Source: Eubacterium_F sp948848225
GTDB taxonomy: Bacteria; Bacillota; Clostridia; Lachnospirales; Lachnospiraceae
NCBI GenBank assembly: GCA_948848225.1
Contig: CAQOJF010000014.1
Location: 3,214-67,213 of the forward strand
DNA: 64,000 nt
Direction: 5' to 3'
Below the pieces are notes generated by a model. It was not told the origin of the DNA. It was given only the letters and a program-made list of their open reading frames with translations, and searched no databases. Positions 27,378 to 36,719 of this stretch are shown here, in pieces; the stretch's first letter is position 1, and every line of letters begins with the position of its first letter. The translations under genes were made by a program, and so were the position numbers.

Positions 27378-27423
27378 AGAGGGCGGACCAAAAGTCATAA
27401 AATGACTTGAGGAACTGCCCTCT
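27378..27423 (+). terminator. Stem-loop after the chemoreceptor gene
   Basis: AGAGGGC pairs with GCCCTCT around an inner AAGTCAT/ATGACTT stem. The following T tract is weak (TTGTTT). It lies between convergent transcripts. Confidence 0.6.
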
Positions 27424-27435
27424 TGTTTATGCCCC

Positions 27436-29613
27436 TTATCCCTGCATCTCCAACTGTGCTTTTACCAGACGGTAGTAGATACCACCCTTTTTGATCAGCT
27501 CCTCATGGGATCCCACTTCTGCTACCTGGTGCCCGTCGATCACGATCAGACGGTCCGCATTCTGCAGCGTCGACAGCCGGTGGGCGATGGCAAAGGTAGT
27601 CCGCCCCTCCGTAAGACGCTCCAGAGCTTTCTGGATCATAAATTCACTTTCTGTATCGAGACTCGCTGTGGCCTCGTCCAGAATGAGAAGTCTTGGCTCA
27701 TTCAGGATAGCGCGGGCGATGGCGATTCTCTGACGCTCTCCACCAGAGAGACTGTAGCCCTTTTCTCCCACATAAGTATTATAGCCGTCCGGCGTCTTGC
27801 AGATAAAGTCATGGGCATTTGCCAGTTTTGCCGCCCGGACCACCTCTTCATAGCTGGCATCCGGTCTGGAAAAACGGATGTTGTTCAGAATTGTTCCGGA
27901 GAACAAAAAGGTCTCCTGCAGTACCACACCGATCTGGGAGTGGAATCGGTCCGACTTGATCTCTTTGATGTCGTGGCCGTCCACCAGAAGGTTTCCGTCG
28001 TCCACCTCATAGAGACGCATGATCAGATTGATCAACGTGGATTTTCCCGTTCCCGAAGCGCCGACGATGCCGATCATCTCTCCCTTGTGGATCTTTAAGT
28101 TCAGATCCTCCAGCACCGGCTGATAGGACTTATAGCCAAAGGTAGCGTGGCGGAATTCGATCTCTCCTTTCACTTCCAGCTCCACCGGATCTTCCACATC
28201 CTCAATAAAAGGTTCCTGCGCCATCACGTCATTGATACGCTCAATGCTGCTGATGAGATTCATGAGATCCCTTGGCATACTGGTCATCCAGTTCAGGTAC
28301 TGGTACAGCAGCTGGGTGTAAGTAATAAACTGCAGCAGCTCACCGGTAGTCATCTCCCCCCGCAGCACATCCACGCCGCCGAAATAAACCACCAGAAATA
28401 CACCGGCTCCCATCAAAAAGCTTACACCAGGATTGAATACCGCCCAGAATACTTCATTTCTCGTCTGTACGTGGCAGAATTCCTCGGCGAGATGATTAAA
28501 CTTAACCTTCTCCGCCTCTTCCTTTCCGTAAGATTTTACCACCCGCATTCCCGATATGACATCCTGCAGATTACTGTTGACATCATCGCTTTTTTTCCAC
28601 TGCAGATGAAACCGACGGTGAATATTTTTTCGGAAAAGATAAGTGATCACTACCGCAAAAGGGATAAAAATAAAACTAAGCAGCGACAGCTTTACACTCA
28701 ACGCCAGCATAAAGATAATATCACAGGCAAAGATAAAACAGACCGTAAACATGTTGCAAAAGGTCCGCTCCATAAAATCACGAATCTTCCCTGTATCAAA
28801 TACGATGCGGTTCATCAGCTCTCCCGGCCGTCTGTCATTGATAAAACTCAGGGAGAGGATCTGAATCTTGGCGAAAAGTTTTTCCCGCAGATCCTTGGCG
28901 ATCTTCGCCCCCAAAACCGTACAATAATAACTTTTCAGTATATTGATGACCACGATCCCCACACTCAGGAAAAACATGATACCCAGACAGGTAAATGCCA
29001 CTCCCATGCCTCCACTGCCATTTGTAAGCACATCATCCACCAGGTGTTTCTGTACCTCCGGATTAAGGAGTGTCACCACTGCTGCCAGGATCATCAGAAT
29101 GATGATACCCACAAAATTTTTCTTGTAAGGAGCTGACATCTTCAGGAAACTCCTCCAGAAACCGCCCTCCTTAGAACAATGGGGACAATATCTGGTACCT
29201 GGTATCGCCCGCCCGCAGTCAGGGCAGATCTTCTCATATTCGTTGCTGATAACCTCTTCCTCCCTGCCTGAGATCAGAATATTGATCCCACGTGCCACAT
29301 AGGCATACCGGGACAGATGTTTCGCCGAATACTGTACGATGTAGCGCTGCACTCCGTTGTGCTCCAGCACCAGAAGCCCGCAGCCGATCTTCGCCTCCGC
29401 CCTGGCATTCCGGCACTCTGAAAGGCGAAGCTTTTCTCTCAGTTCCCCCTTCTGGATCACCCAGAGATGCTTTGTGCTGACTGCCAGATAGGAGTCCGGC
29501 AGCCATTTGCTGTTCTCTGCCACATCAAAGGGAACGGTATAATAAATTCGTTCTCCCTGCTCCAACTGGATACAGGAAGCTGCCGATTCTGGCAGATCAA
29601 ATTGTAATATCAT
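27436..29613 (-). CDS. ABC exporter with N-terminal PH-like domain and zinc ribbon (second of pair)
   Basis: The protein is 725 residues from the ATG at 29613, which has a GGAGG site five bases upstream. An N-terminal cytoplasmic domain (about 1-115) has a strand pattern suggestive of a PH-like fold. A zinc ribbon follows (CPDCGRAIPGTRYCPHC), then six membrane segments (about 160-455) and a nucleotide-binding domain with Walker A GASGTGKST, signature LSGGERQRIAIARA, Walker B LLILDEATASLD and the switch His in AIAHRLST. It forms a three-gene unit with the DUF1854 gene and another such exporter, so a heterodimer is likely. The substrate is unknown; the PH-like assignment is by eye. Confidence 0.88.
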   Translation of the reverse strand: MILQFDLPESAASCIQLEQGERIYYTVPFDVAENSKWLPDSYLAVSTKHLWVIQKGELREKLRLSECRNARAEAKIGCGLLVLEHNGVQRYIVQYSAKHLSRYAYVARGINILISGREEEVISNEYEKICPDCGRAIPGTRYCPHCSKEGGFWRSFLKMSAPYKKNFVGIIILMILAAVVTLLNPEVQKHLVDDVLTNGSGGMGVAFTCLGIMFFLSVGIVVINILKSYYCTVLGAKIAKDLREKLFAKIQILSLSFINDRRPGELMNRIVFDTGKIRDFMERTFCNMFTVCFIFACDIIFMLALSVKLSLLSFIFIPFAVVITYLFRKNIHRRFHLQWKKSDDVNSNLQDVISGMRVVKSYGKEEAEKVKFNHLAEEFCHVQTRNEVFWAVFNPGVSFLMGAGVFLVVYFGGVDVLRGEMTTGELLQFITYTQLLYQYLNWMTSMPRDLMNLISSIERINDVMAQEPFIEDVEDPVELEVKGEIEFRHATFGYKSYQPVLEDLNLKIHKGEMIGIVGASGTGKSTLINLIMRLYEVDDGNLLVDGHDIKEIKSDRFHSQIGVVLQETFLFSGTILNNIRFSRPDASYEEVVRAAKLANAHDFICKTPDGYNTYVGEKGYSLSGGERQRIAIARAILNEPRLLILDEATASLDTESEFMIQKALERLTEGRTTFAIAHRLSTLQNADRLIVIDGHQVAEVGSHEELIKKGGIYYRLVKAQLEMQG

Positions 29614-29640
29614 TACATCCTCCATTTACAAACATAGAAT

Positions 29641-30183
29641 TTACAGAAACAGATCCAGCTTCCGCTGCTCCTTCTGAGTCAGCTGGAATACATCCGGTAT
29701 CTCGAACCGGTTTTCATCCAGATCCGTGATCAACAGTCTGCTGTCTGTCAGGCGCACCACGGCATTGCCCCCCATATTGATCGTAAACCGGCACTCTCCC
29801 CGGTCCGTCATCACATGAAAATATGCGTAGCCGTACTCGTCCTTGATGTCCATGATCTTCTGGATCACCGGCGTAAAATAGTGAAGGTTCAGCTGCTGCT
29901 CCAACATCTTTCTGGTATCTTTTGATACCTGTTTCATATCCGCAATCACGCCGATCTCCTTCGATCGTTCTTCCACTGTGCGGATGGAAATAAACTGATC
30001 CGGCTCGGTAAAGGGAAACAGGCGAATCACCTGCACACGATCCCATTTCTTCCCGTCATATTCCAGGCTGACAAATCCACCCTCTGTTCTCTGAAACACT
30101 GCATTTTCCTTTGTCAGATAGCGAAGCGCTGTCATTTCCTCGACTTCCTTCTCCATCTGCTCTATCTTAAATTCTTCTGCCAT
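29641..30183 (-). CDS. DUF1854 protein associated with ABC exporters
   Basis: The 180-residue soluble protein matches what I know of DUF1854, a family found beside or fused to ABC transporters and in some bacteria linked with cyanophycin genes. Recognisable segments are ENAVFQRTEGGFVSLEYDGK, VQVIRLFPFTEPDQFISI and FTPVIQKIMDIKDEYGYAYFHVMTDRGE. It lies between the two zinc-ribbon exporters, with gaps of one base upstream and 27 downstream. A role in binding the exported ligand or regulating the pair is only inferred. Confidence 0.85.
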   Translation of the reverse strand: MAEEFKIEQMEKEVEEMTALRYLTKENAVFQRTEGGFVSLEYDGKKWDRVQVIRLFPFTEPDQFISIRTVEERSKEIGVIADMKQVSKDTRKMLEQQLNLHYFTPVIQKIMDIKDEYGYAYFHVMTDRGECRFTINMGGNAVVRLTDSRLLITDLDENRFEIPDVFQLTQKEQRKLDLFL

Positions 30184-30184
30184 T

Positions 30185-32518
30185 TTACATCTCTCCTTTC
30201 AATGCGAGGGATTTCGTCTGTAGCTCCATCAGCTTGAAGTAAATACCACCCAGGGCTTCCAATTCTCGATGAGTTCCCTCTTCCACGATCTTTCCGTTGT
30301 CAATGACCACCAGACGATCCGCATCCCGCAGGGTTGAAAGCCGGTGGGCGATGGACAATGTGGTCCGTCCTTTCACCAGATAATCCAGGGATTTCTGGAT
30401 GGCCTTCTCAGTCTCCGTATCCACACTTGCGGTTGCCTCATCCAGGATCAGAATCTTTGGATTCGCCAGGATCGCCCGGGCGATGGAGATACGCTGCTTC
30501 TCTCCGCCGGATAGATCCTTTCCAGAAGCCCCGATCACCGTATCATAGCCGTCCGGCATATTGGAGATAAATTCATGGGCGCTGGCCAGCATTGCCGCCT
30601 GAATGATATCCGCCCTTGTGGCTTCGGGATTGGCATAGGCGATATTATCCGCCACCGTTCCCATAAAAATATAAGTGTCCTGGGAAACCATCGCCACATT
30701 TCTCCGGAGATCATGGAAGGCAATTTCTTTGACGTCCACACCATCCAGGGAAATGCTCCCCTCATTGGTATCATACAGCCGGGAGATAAGGTTTACCAGG
30801 GTCGTTTTGCCAGCGCCGGAACGTCCCACGATGCCCAGCATCTCTCCTTCCTTCACATGAAGACTGATATCTTTGAGCACCGGATTATTGATATCGTATC
30901 CAAAGGTTACATGATCCAGTGTGATCTCCCCTCTCGGTTCAGCCATATGAACAGGATCTTCGATCTCCTGGATCTCCGGCACAGCATCCATAATCTCAAA
31001 CATACGCTGGGCCGCATTGATGCTGTTGGACCACATATGAAATACTCTTGAGAAAAAGTTCATCGGCCCATTCAACTGTCCCACATATCCCACAAAAGTG
31101 ATCAGTACACCCAGCTCCACACTTCCGGTATTCAAAAGGAGGATTACTCCGAGAATCCAAACCCAGATGTTAGAGACCTCCTGCACCAGATTATAAAGTA
31201 TCGTAAACCGGTTATTATATTTTACGATGCGGACCTCCGCATCCCTCAAATGGTCATTCGGTCCCTCAAAGCGGGTATTTTCCTGCTCCTGCTGCCCGAA
31301 TGCCTTCACCACTCTGGCTCCCGTCAAATTATCATTGACGCGGCTGTTGACCGTCCGCTCCGCGCGGTGGCGTCTGCCAAACAGACTCCACAGTTTGGGC
31401 TTGAGCTTCACGCTCATGATGACGAGAAGCGGCAAAAGTACACATGCCACCAGCGCCATCTGCCAGTTCAGCCGAAACATCACCGTAAAGGAGGCGATGA
31501 TCGTAAATCCATGTACAAATATGTAAGGAAATCCATCCAGGAAAAAATCCGTCACACGGTCTGCGTCACTGAGCACCCTGGTCATCAGGCTTCCGGTCTG
31601 CTTACTGGTAAAAAAGCCGATGGAAAGATTTCCCATAGAAGAAAATACATCCTGCTTCATATCCCGGATTGTAGAAGCCACAACCTGCGCCATCAGTGTT
31701 CCCTGTATCAAAGCCACTCCCTGCTGCACCAGCTTTGACAGCACCATCACAACTACCAGAAGCAGCAGTGCCAGCCCGTACTCCCCAGCTATACCAAACT
31801 GCTCTAAAAAACCGTTATCCATCTTCAATACCTTATCATACAATATCGTACCATTGAGATAAGGCCAGACCAGATTCAGTCCCGCCGCTGCAAAATAGCA
31901 GATAAATAACGTGATAAATTTCCATTTATAGCGGAAAAAATACCCCATGGTCCGTGTAAAAATGGACCTCTTATTCATACATTTCGGGCAGATCTTCCGC
32001 TTTGGATCCGGGTACATGGTGCCGCACACAGGACAGTATTCCGCCTGTTCTTCCTGCACTTCTGCAGATGCCTCCACCTCATCTGCCGCGCCGGGATATT
32101 TTTTTAGTTTCCGATAGCTTTTCAAAAAAAGATTCATCTGCTCCAGATACAGATTGGTCAACGCCCCGATCCGAAGCGGTATCTCCCCATGGAATACCGT
32201 CACCAGATTGGTGGCAACCTGCCTCTCGATGCGCATATGGGAAGTCTCCTCCAGAGGAAGAAGCCGGTAAGCATATTTCAGCGTATCCTCCCCATAATCC
32301 ATATCTTTCGTCCGGGTGCCCCGGAAATAGCGCACCCGGTTCCCAATCGGTTCACTGGTCACAATTCCTAATCTGTCTGCCGTCAAAAACAGATATCCGC
32401 TGATATATTCGCAGTTGTCCGATAAATCCATAGGACATACATCCAAAATATCATCTGTACCAATTCCCTCCGGCTTCAGTATCTGAAGCACCCGGGATGG
32501 TAATCGGTTTTCTTTCAT
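30185..32518 (-). CDS. ABC exporter with N-terminal PH-like domain and zinc ribbon (first of pair)
   Basis: The protein is 777 residues from the ATG at 32518, which has GGAGG five bases upstream; an in-frame TTG at 32530 overlaps that site and is less likely. The N-terminal domain (about 1-140) has a PH-like pattern around SGYLFLTADRLGIVTSE. A zinc ribbon follows (YCPVCGTMYPDPKRKICPKC), then six membrane segments and an ATPase domain with Walker A GRSGAGKTT, signature LSGGEKQRISIARA and Walker B ILILDEATASVD. It is the first gene of the exporter-DUF1854-exporter unit. No peptidase C39 domain is present. Confidence 0.88.
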   Translation of the reverse strand: MKENRLPSRVLQILKPEGIGTDDILDVCPMDLSDNCEYISGYLFLTADRLGIVTSEPIGNRVRYFRGTRTKDMDYGEDTLKYAYRLLPLEETSHMRIERQVATNLVTVFHGEIPLRIGALTNLYLEQMNLFLKSYRKLKKYPGAADEVEASAEVQEEQAEYCPVCGTMYPDPKRKICPKCMNKRSIFTRTMGYFFRYKWKFITLFICYFAAAGLNLVWPYLNGTILYDKVLKMDNGFLEQFGIAGEYGLALLLLVVVMVLSKLVQQGVALIQGTLMAQVVASTIRDMKQDVFSSMGNLSIGFFTSKQTGSLMTRVLSDADRVTDFFLDGFPYIFVHGFTIIASFTVMFRLNWQMALVACVLLPLLVIMSVKLKPKLWSLFGRRHRAERTVNSRVNDNLTGARVVKAFGQQEQENTRFEGPNDHLRDAEVRIVKYNNRFTILYNLVQEVSNIWVWILGVILLLNTGSVELGVLITFVGYVGQLNGPMNFFSRVFHMWSNSINAAQRMFEIMDAVPEIQEIEDPVHMAEPRGEITLDHVTFGYDINNPVLKDISLHVKEGEMLGIVGRSGAGKTTLVNLISRLYDTNEGSISLDGVDVKEIAFHDLRRNVAMVSQDTYIFMGTVADNIAYANPEATRADIIQAAMLASAHEFISNMPDGYDTVIGASGKDLSGGEKQRISIARAILANPKILILDEATASVDTETEKAIQKSLDYLVKGRTTLSIAHRLSTLRDADRLVVIDNGKIVEEGTHRELEALGGIYFKLMELQTKSLALKGEM

Positions 32519-32637
32519 AACTTCCTCCAATCAATACTCAACCATGTTTTATGCTGTTTATATCTTAATGCACCTTTACACAGAAAGAAATGTATTTTCT
32601 TGCATAAAAATTGCAATATCCTGTCATAGATTGGCGC

Positions 32638-32673
32638 CATCGAGCCAGCTCAATGGCGCTGGTCTGAACATTC
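32638..32673. repeat. Palindrome sharing a repeat motif with 62.4-62.7 kb
   Basis: GCGCCATCGAGC and GCTCAATGGCGC form a stem of about 11 pairs with one mismatch. Each arm contains the unit GCTC[G/A]ATGGCGC, and the right arm continues GGTCTGAAC. The same unit with a similar continuation (TAATTTGAAC) occurs twice, inverted, at 62.4-62.7 kb. No T tract follows. Confidence 0.6.
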
Positions 32674-32678
32674 AAAAC

Positions 32679-34484
32679 TCACACATATTTACTCGCCTGC
32701 GCCTGCCACATCTGGGCATACTTTCCATTCCTGGCAATGAGGGAATCGTGGGTTCCCGCCTCTATAATCTGACCCTTTTCCAGCATAAGGATCCGGTCCG
32801 CATGTCTCGTGGTGGAAAGGCGGTGGGAAATAAATATAACGCTTTTGTTCTCCGACGCCTTTGCCATAGAAAGGTTCAGCTGGTATTCTGCAATGGGATC
32901 CAGCGCACTGGAAGGCTCATCCAGGATAATCCAGTCACAGTCTTTGTAGAACACCCGCGCCACTGCCAGTTTCTGGCTCTCCCCACCGGACAGGTTGGTG
33001 CCCTCTTCGTCAAATTCCCTGGTCAGACCTGTTTCCACACCATTTTTCATAGATGACAGCCGTGGATAAAATCCACTCTGCCGAAGGGCGGGCATCACAT
33101 CCGCCTGGGCAGGCACCTCATCCATCACCACGTTCTCCGACACAGTAGCGGCATAGATCTGATAATCCTGAAACACAGTGCCCATCCGGCTCCGGTACTG
33201 CGCCAGGTCATAGTTCCGTATATCCACACCATTCAGAAGGATTCTTCCCCCCGTGGGATCATATAGACGCATCAGAAGTTTGATCAACGTAGTCTTCCCT
33301 GCCCCGTTGTACCCCACCAGGGCAATCTTTTCCCTGGGCGCAATGGAAAATGATACCTGGTGGATGATATCCCCGTCCTTCTCATTATAGGCAAAGGATA
33401 CCTCTTCAAAGCGGATTTCTCCGATCTCTTCTGGCATTGGCAGATTCTTCTCGCTCACCACCTTGGTCTCATAGGCAAGAAAATTTCGGATCTTTTCTAC
33501 ATAAAGAGCTGTTTCTACTGCCGCAGGAGGCAGGTCCGACAAGATCCTCAGACCATTTCTCAAACTTCCTGCGGAATTGTATAACACTACCATGCCGCTG
33601 AACGGTAACACCTTTCTGACCGCCGCCTGAAATACCAGATATCCTAGATAAATGCCATCAAAGATGAAATCACTGAACACATAACCCGTCAGAAAGTCCA
33701 ACAGCCACAGCTTCTTACACTCCTCCTTCTGACACTGATAAATCTTCTTGTTCGTCTCCTCAAAATCCCGGTGCAGCCGCCCCGAAACTTTCCGGTTCAA
33801 CCGAAGTTCTTTGGCATAGGCGCTGAGATAAAAGGCGCGGTGTACATACTGCCGCTTTTTATTCAGTGGATTGATCTTTAGATTCAGCCGGAACCGGATC
33901 TTATTGGCGACACCATAGATCAGAAAACTACCTGCAAAAGACACCAGCACAAACAGAACCGATACGGAATCCTTCAAGAGAAAATATGTACCATAACAAA
34001 AAAATATCACAAGCCCGGACACCAGCATACCGATTAAATTCACCGTACGGTCAATGGAATTCCTCGATTCCGACACCGCCAGCACAAATTCGTTGTAATA
34101 TTCCGGATCGTCATAACAGGCGATATCCAGGCTTCCCGCTTTTTCATATAACAGATATTTCAGCTTCTTTTCGATTTTGGGCATACTGATCTCTGCCACC
34201 ACGGAGTTAAAAACAACAGAATACAAACCAGAAAACGCCAGGAGGCCGAACAGGAACAGCATAAAATACAATACCTCCCGGAAGGGTTTCCCAAATTCCG
34301 CCGCCTCCAGTACAAATCCGATGCCCAGTGTATGTTCTACAAAGATCAGACCACAGTGCCGGATCTTTTCAAATATCAACATAATGCCATAAAGCGGCGA
34401 TGCCTGAAAAATCAATTTGGTCATAAACCACGTATTGGCAAAGGTCTTTTTTGCCGACAATTTCATTTTTTTATCCGATCGCAT
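32679..34484 (-). CDS. Peptidase-less ABC exporter (second of pair)
   Basis: The exporter is 601 residues from the ATG at 34484, which lies nine bases after GGAGG and overlaps the stop of the preceding exporter by 14 bases. Six membrane segments occupy about 30-310. The ATPase domain has Walker A GYNGAGKTT, signature NLSGGESQKLAVAR, Walker B WIILDEPSSALDP and switch His in ISHRLST. There is no peptidase C39 domain. It and the exporter at 34471-36324 are about equal in size and are likely to work together. Their leader gene is a 32-residue peptide, so a peptide substrate is a reasonable guess. Confidence 0.88.
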   Translation of the reverse strand: MRSDKKMKLSAKKTFANTWFMTKLIFQASPLYGIMLIFEKIRHCGLIFVEHTLGIGFVLEAAEFGKPFREVLYFMLFLFGLLAFSGLYSVVFNSVVAEISMPKIEKKLKYLLYEKAGSLDIACYDDPEYYNEFVLAVSESRNSIDRTVNLIGMLVSGLVIFFCYGTYFLLKDSVSVLFVLVSFAGSFLIYGVANKIRFRLNLKINPLNKKRQYVHRAFYLSAYAKELRLNRKVSGRLHRDFEETNKKIYQCQKEECKKLWLLDFLTGYVFSDFIFDGIYLGYLVFQAAVRKVLPFSGMVVLYNSAGSLRNGLRILSDLPPAAVETALYVEKIRNFLAYETKVVSEKNLPMPEEIGEIRFEEVSFAYNEKDGDIIHQVSFSIAPREKIALVGYNGAGKTTLIKLLMRLYDPTGGRILLNGVDIRNYDLAQYRSRMGTVFQDYQIYAATVSENVVMDEVPAQADVMPALRQSGFYPRLSSMKNGVETGLTREFDEEGTNLSGGESQKLAVARVFYKDCDWIILDEPSSALDPIAEYQLNLSMAKASENKSVIFISHRLSTTRHADRILMLEKGQIIEAGTHDSLIARNGKYAQMWQAQASKYV

Positions 34485-36324
34485 CCCATTCCACCTCCAA
34501 ATCCGATTCCTCTGGCTGGTAATTCTTCGCCTGCATCTGGTACATGTGGGCATATTTCCCATTCTGCTCCATCAGTTCCCCATGGGTTCCCTGCTCGATC
34601 AGGCGTCCCTCCTCCAGCATAAATACCATATCTGCGTCTTTTACCGAGGACAGCCGGTGGGAGATAAAAAACATGAGATGATCCCGGCTCTCCTCCAGGA
34701 TTGCCTGAAACAGATCATATTCTGCGATGGGATCCAGCGCACTGGAAGGTTCATCAAACACCTTGATTGGCGCTGGGCTGGCAAAAGCCCTCGCCACGAC
34801 AATCTTCTGGTACTCACCACCGGAGAGTACCGCGCCGGTCTCATCAAATTCTTTGGTCAGCATCGTGTGGATTCCCTGGGGAAGGCTCCGCACCTTCTCA
34901 TAGACGCCTGCACGTTTCAGCGCCTCTACTGTCACCTTTTCAGGATCCTCCACCTGACGCTCCATCAAAACATTATCCATGATACTGTAGGCAAAGATCT
35001 TATAATCCTGGAACGCCGCCGCAAATAAATTCCGATATGCCTCCAGATCATACTCCTTGATATCCCTGCCATTCACGAGAATCTTACCCTCATTCGGATC
35101 GTAGAGCCGGAACAACAATTTGAGGATGGTGGTTTTGCCAGCTCCGTTGTGTCCTACCAGCGCTACAGATTCATTCTTTCCAATCTTAAAAGAAAGATCG
35201 TGGATCACCTCTTTTCCTCCCCGGTAAGAAAACGATACGTGACAGAATTCGATGCTTTTAATCTCCCGGTCCGGCAGAACTCCCTTCGCATCCTCCGGAA
35301 TCTTTTCTTCATAGGACATAAAGGTACGAATATTGTATACAAACATCCCATTCTGACTGCAGGTCACCATAGAATTACCAATGCGGATAAGAATCCAGGA
35401 TGCGGTTACCATCATACTGGACAGAATTGAAAGATCCCCCAGGCTCAACCGGTGTACCACCATTGTCTGATAGGCGCCATACAGCATAAGCCCCTCAAAA
35501 ATGATGATATAAGACAGATAAAACTGCAGAAACGCGTTGGGGATCAGTCTGCTTATGTAAGATTTCACCACTCGGATCCGGTGTTCCACCGCTTCCTCAT
35601 AAGTGCGCTTCAGCACTCGAAATATATTAGAAAGCCTCATTTCCTTTGCATATTCCCCCAGATACATCACCCGGTTTACATACTCTGTCTTCCGGTTATC
35701 CGGCGTTACCTCCTGGTAGATCGCAAAATTCAGCTTATTCACTATCGTTCCAAATACAAAAGATCCAACGATGGGTGACAGTACAAACAGCAGCATTCTC
35801 GGGTCCATCCGGTACATCAATACATAGGTGGAAATTCCTGCAATGACAGCACAGATAATACTGGTCATCTCCCCGACGATTTTCGTCATTTTCTCACACG
35901 CCTGGTCAACTGCCATGGTATAGCGATTGTAAAATTCTGTATCCTCAAAACACTCCAACTCTACATTTTCTGCCTTGTGGTAAAATACCGAATACATCCT
36001 CTGATACAGTTCTATTTCTTTGAGGGGTTTCACTACCCGGTTCACATATCTTTCATAAAGGATGAGCACACACATAAGCGCCGTCACCATGCCAATATAC
36101 AAATATACTGTAGAGACGGCCTCCCCGCCGGTCACTACCTGAATGATATAACGGATAAAGTAGGCGCTGAAAAATACCCAGGTAAAATAGCCGATGGCAC
36201 TACAGAAAAAAGTATGGACCACATAGCTTTTGCTCATGGACCACACAAATCCCAGAGCATAAAAATTATTTTTTAACGTTTCCCCAAACCCAAGACCTAT
36301 ATTTTTCTCTGACTTCTTACTCAT
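34471..36324 (-). CDS. Peptidase-less ABC exporter (first of pair)
   Basis: The protein is 617 residues from the ATG at 36324, which follows an AGAGGAGA site. It has six membrane segments (about 20-300) and an ATPase domain with Walker A GHNGAGKTT, signature LSGGEYQKIVVARA, Walker B KVFDEPSSALDP and ISHRLSS. It differs from the zinc-ribbon exporters upstream in the window and pairs with the next gene. It follows the small peptide gene and a strong terminator, so its level is probably kept below that of the peptide. Confidence 0.88.
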   Translation of the reverse strand: MSKKSEKNIGLGFGETLKNNFYALGFVWSMSKSYVVHTFFCSAIGYFTWVFFSAYFIRYIIQVVTGGEAVSTVYLYIGMVTALMCVLILYERYVNRVVKPLKEIELYQRMYSVFYHKAENVELECFEDTEFYNRYTMAVDQACEKMTKIVGEMTSIICAVIAGISTYVLMYRMDPRMLLFVLSPIVGSFVFGTIVNKLNFAIYQEVTPDNRKTEYVNRVMYLGEYAKEMRLSNIFRVLKRTYEEAVEHRIRVVKSYISRLIPNAFLQFYLSYIIIFEGLMLYGAYQTMVVHRLSLGDLSILSSMMVTASWILIRIGNSMVTCSQNGMFVYNIRTFMSYEEKIPEDAKGVLPDREIKSIEFCHVSFSYRGGKEVIHDLSFKIGKNESVALVGHNGAGKTTILKLLFRLYDPNEGKILVNGRDIKEYDLEAYRNLFAAAFQDYKIFAYSIMDNVLMERQVEDPEKVTVEALKRAGVYEKVRSLPQGIHTMLTKEFDETGAVLSGGEYQKIVVARAFASPAPIKVFDEPSSALDPIAEYDLFQAILEESRDHLMFFISHRLSSVKDADMVFMLEEGRLIEQGTHGELMEQNGKYAHMYQMQAKNYQPEESDLEVEWDAIG

Positions 36325-36395
36325 TGTCTTCTCCTCTCTCCACAAATGATGTCTGAATAACAAGCATATCTATTTGACTTATACCTGGCGTAAAT

Positions 36396-36431
36396 AAAAA
36401 AACAGGACTCCTGATACTGGTCAGAAATCCC
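36396..36431 (-). terminator. Attenuator-type terminator between peptide and exporter genes
   Basis: On the minus strand GGGATTTCTGA pairs with TCAGGAGTCCT (11 pairs, three wobbles) around a six-base loop, followed by G and seven T. It lies about 60 bases after the peptide stop and 70 before the first exporter start. Partial read-through here would give much peptide and little exporter. Confidence 0.85.
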
Positions 36432-36489
36432 GTCATCACGTCCATACTCTTCTATTTTTTACAAAGCAGAAAAAAAGATTCCCTTCCCG

Positions 36490-36588
36490 CTAAGCACTGG
36501 TAACAGGAGACTGGACGATAAGATTTCTGATATAAGCTGTGCCTTTTGTCAAATCTAGATGATTCCCTCGATTTATTGTTCTGATCAT
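36490..36588 (-). CDS. 32-residue peptide, candidate exported peptide or RiPP precursor
   Basis: An ATG at 36588 follows a near-perfect AAAGGAGGTG ribosome site by six bases. The 32-residue product opens MIRTINRGNHLDLTKG and ends IVQSPVTSA. An in-frame ATG nine codons upstream would include the ribosome site and is unlikely. It has its own sigma-A promoter, is followed by a strong terminator, and then by two ABC exporters. The layout is that of exported peptide loci. It has no Cys and no double-glycine leader, and no modification enzyme is nearby. I do not recognise the sequence; a leader peptide that controls the exporters is the alternative. Confidence 0.65.
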   Translation of the reverse strand: MIRTINRGNHLDLTKGTAYIRNLIVQSPVTSA

Positions 36589-36636
36589 ATCGTCCACCTC
36601 CTTTCTGTTTTTCATTTTTTTGTTATCGTGGTTATA

Positions 36637-36665
36637 ATCCTATCACAGTTGGAAATTTATTGCAA
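36637..36665 (-). promoter_or_regulatory. Promoter of the peptide-exporter locus
   Basis: TTGCAA and TAGGAT are separated by 17 bases on the minus strand, about 50 bases before the peptide ATG. It lies just after the end of glyQS. A palindrome with T6 at about 36709-36727, which includes the glyQS stop, could end the glyQS transcript. Confidence 0.75.
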
Positions 36666-36719
36666 GCATTTTTTGGTAATATTATCATGTACCATTTTTC
36701 CACTTTACCAAAAAACATT

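Noticed and set aside
28147..29136. A 329-codon plus-strand open frame
   Set aside because: It is antisense to the zinc-ribbon ABC exporter and is rich in His and Gln as expected for a shadow frame.
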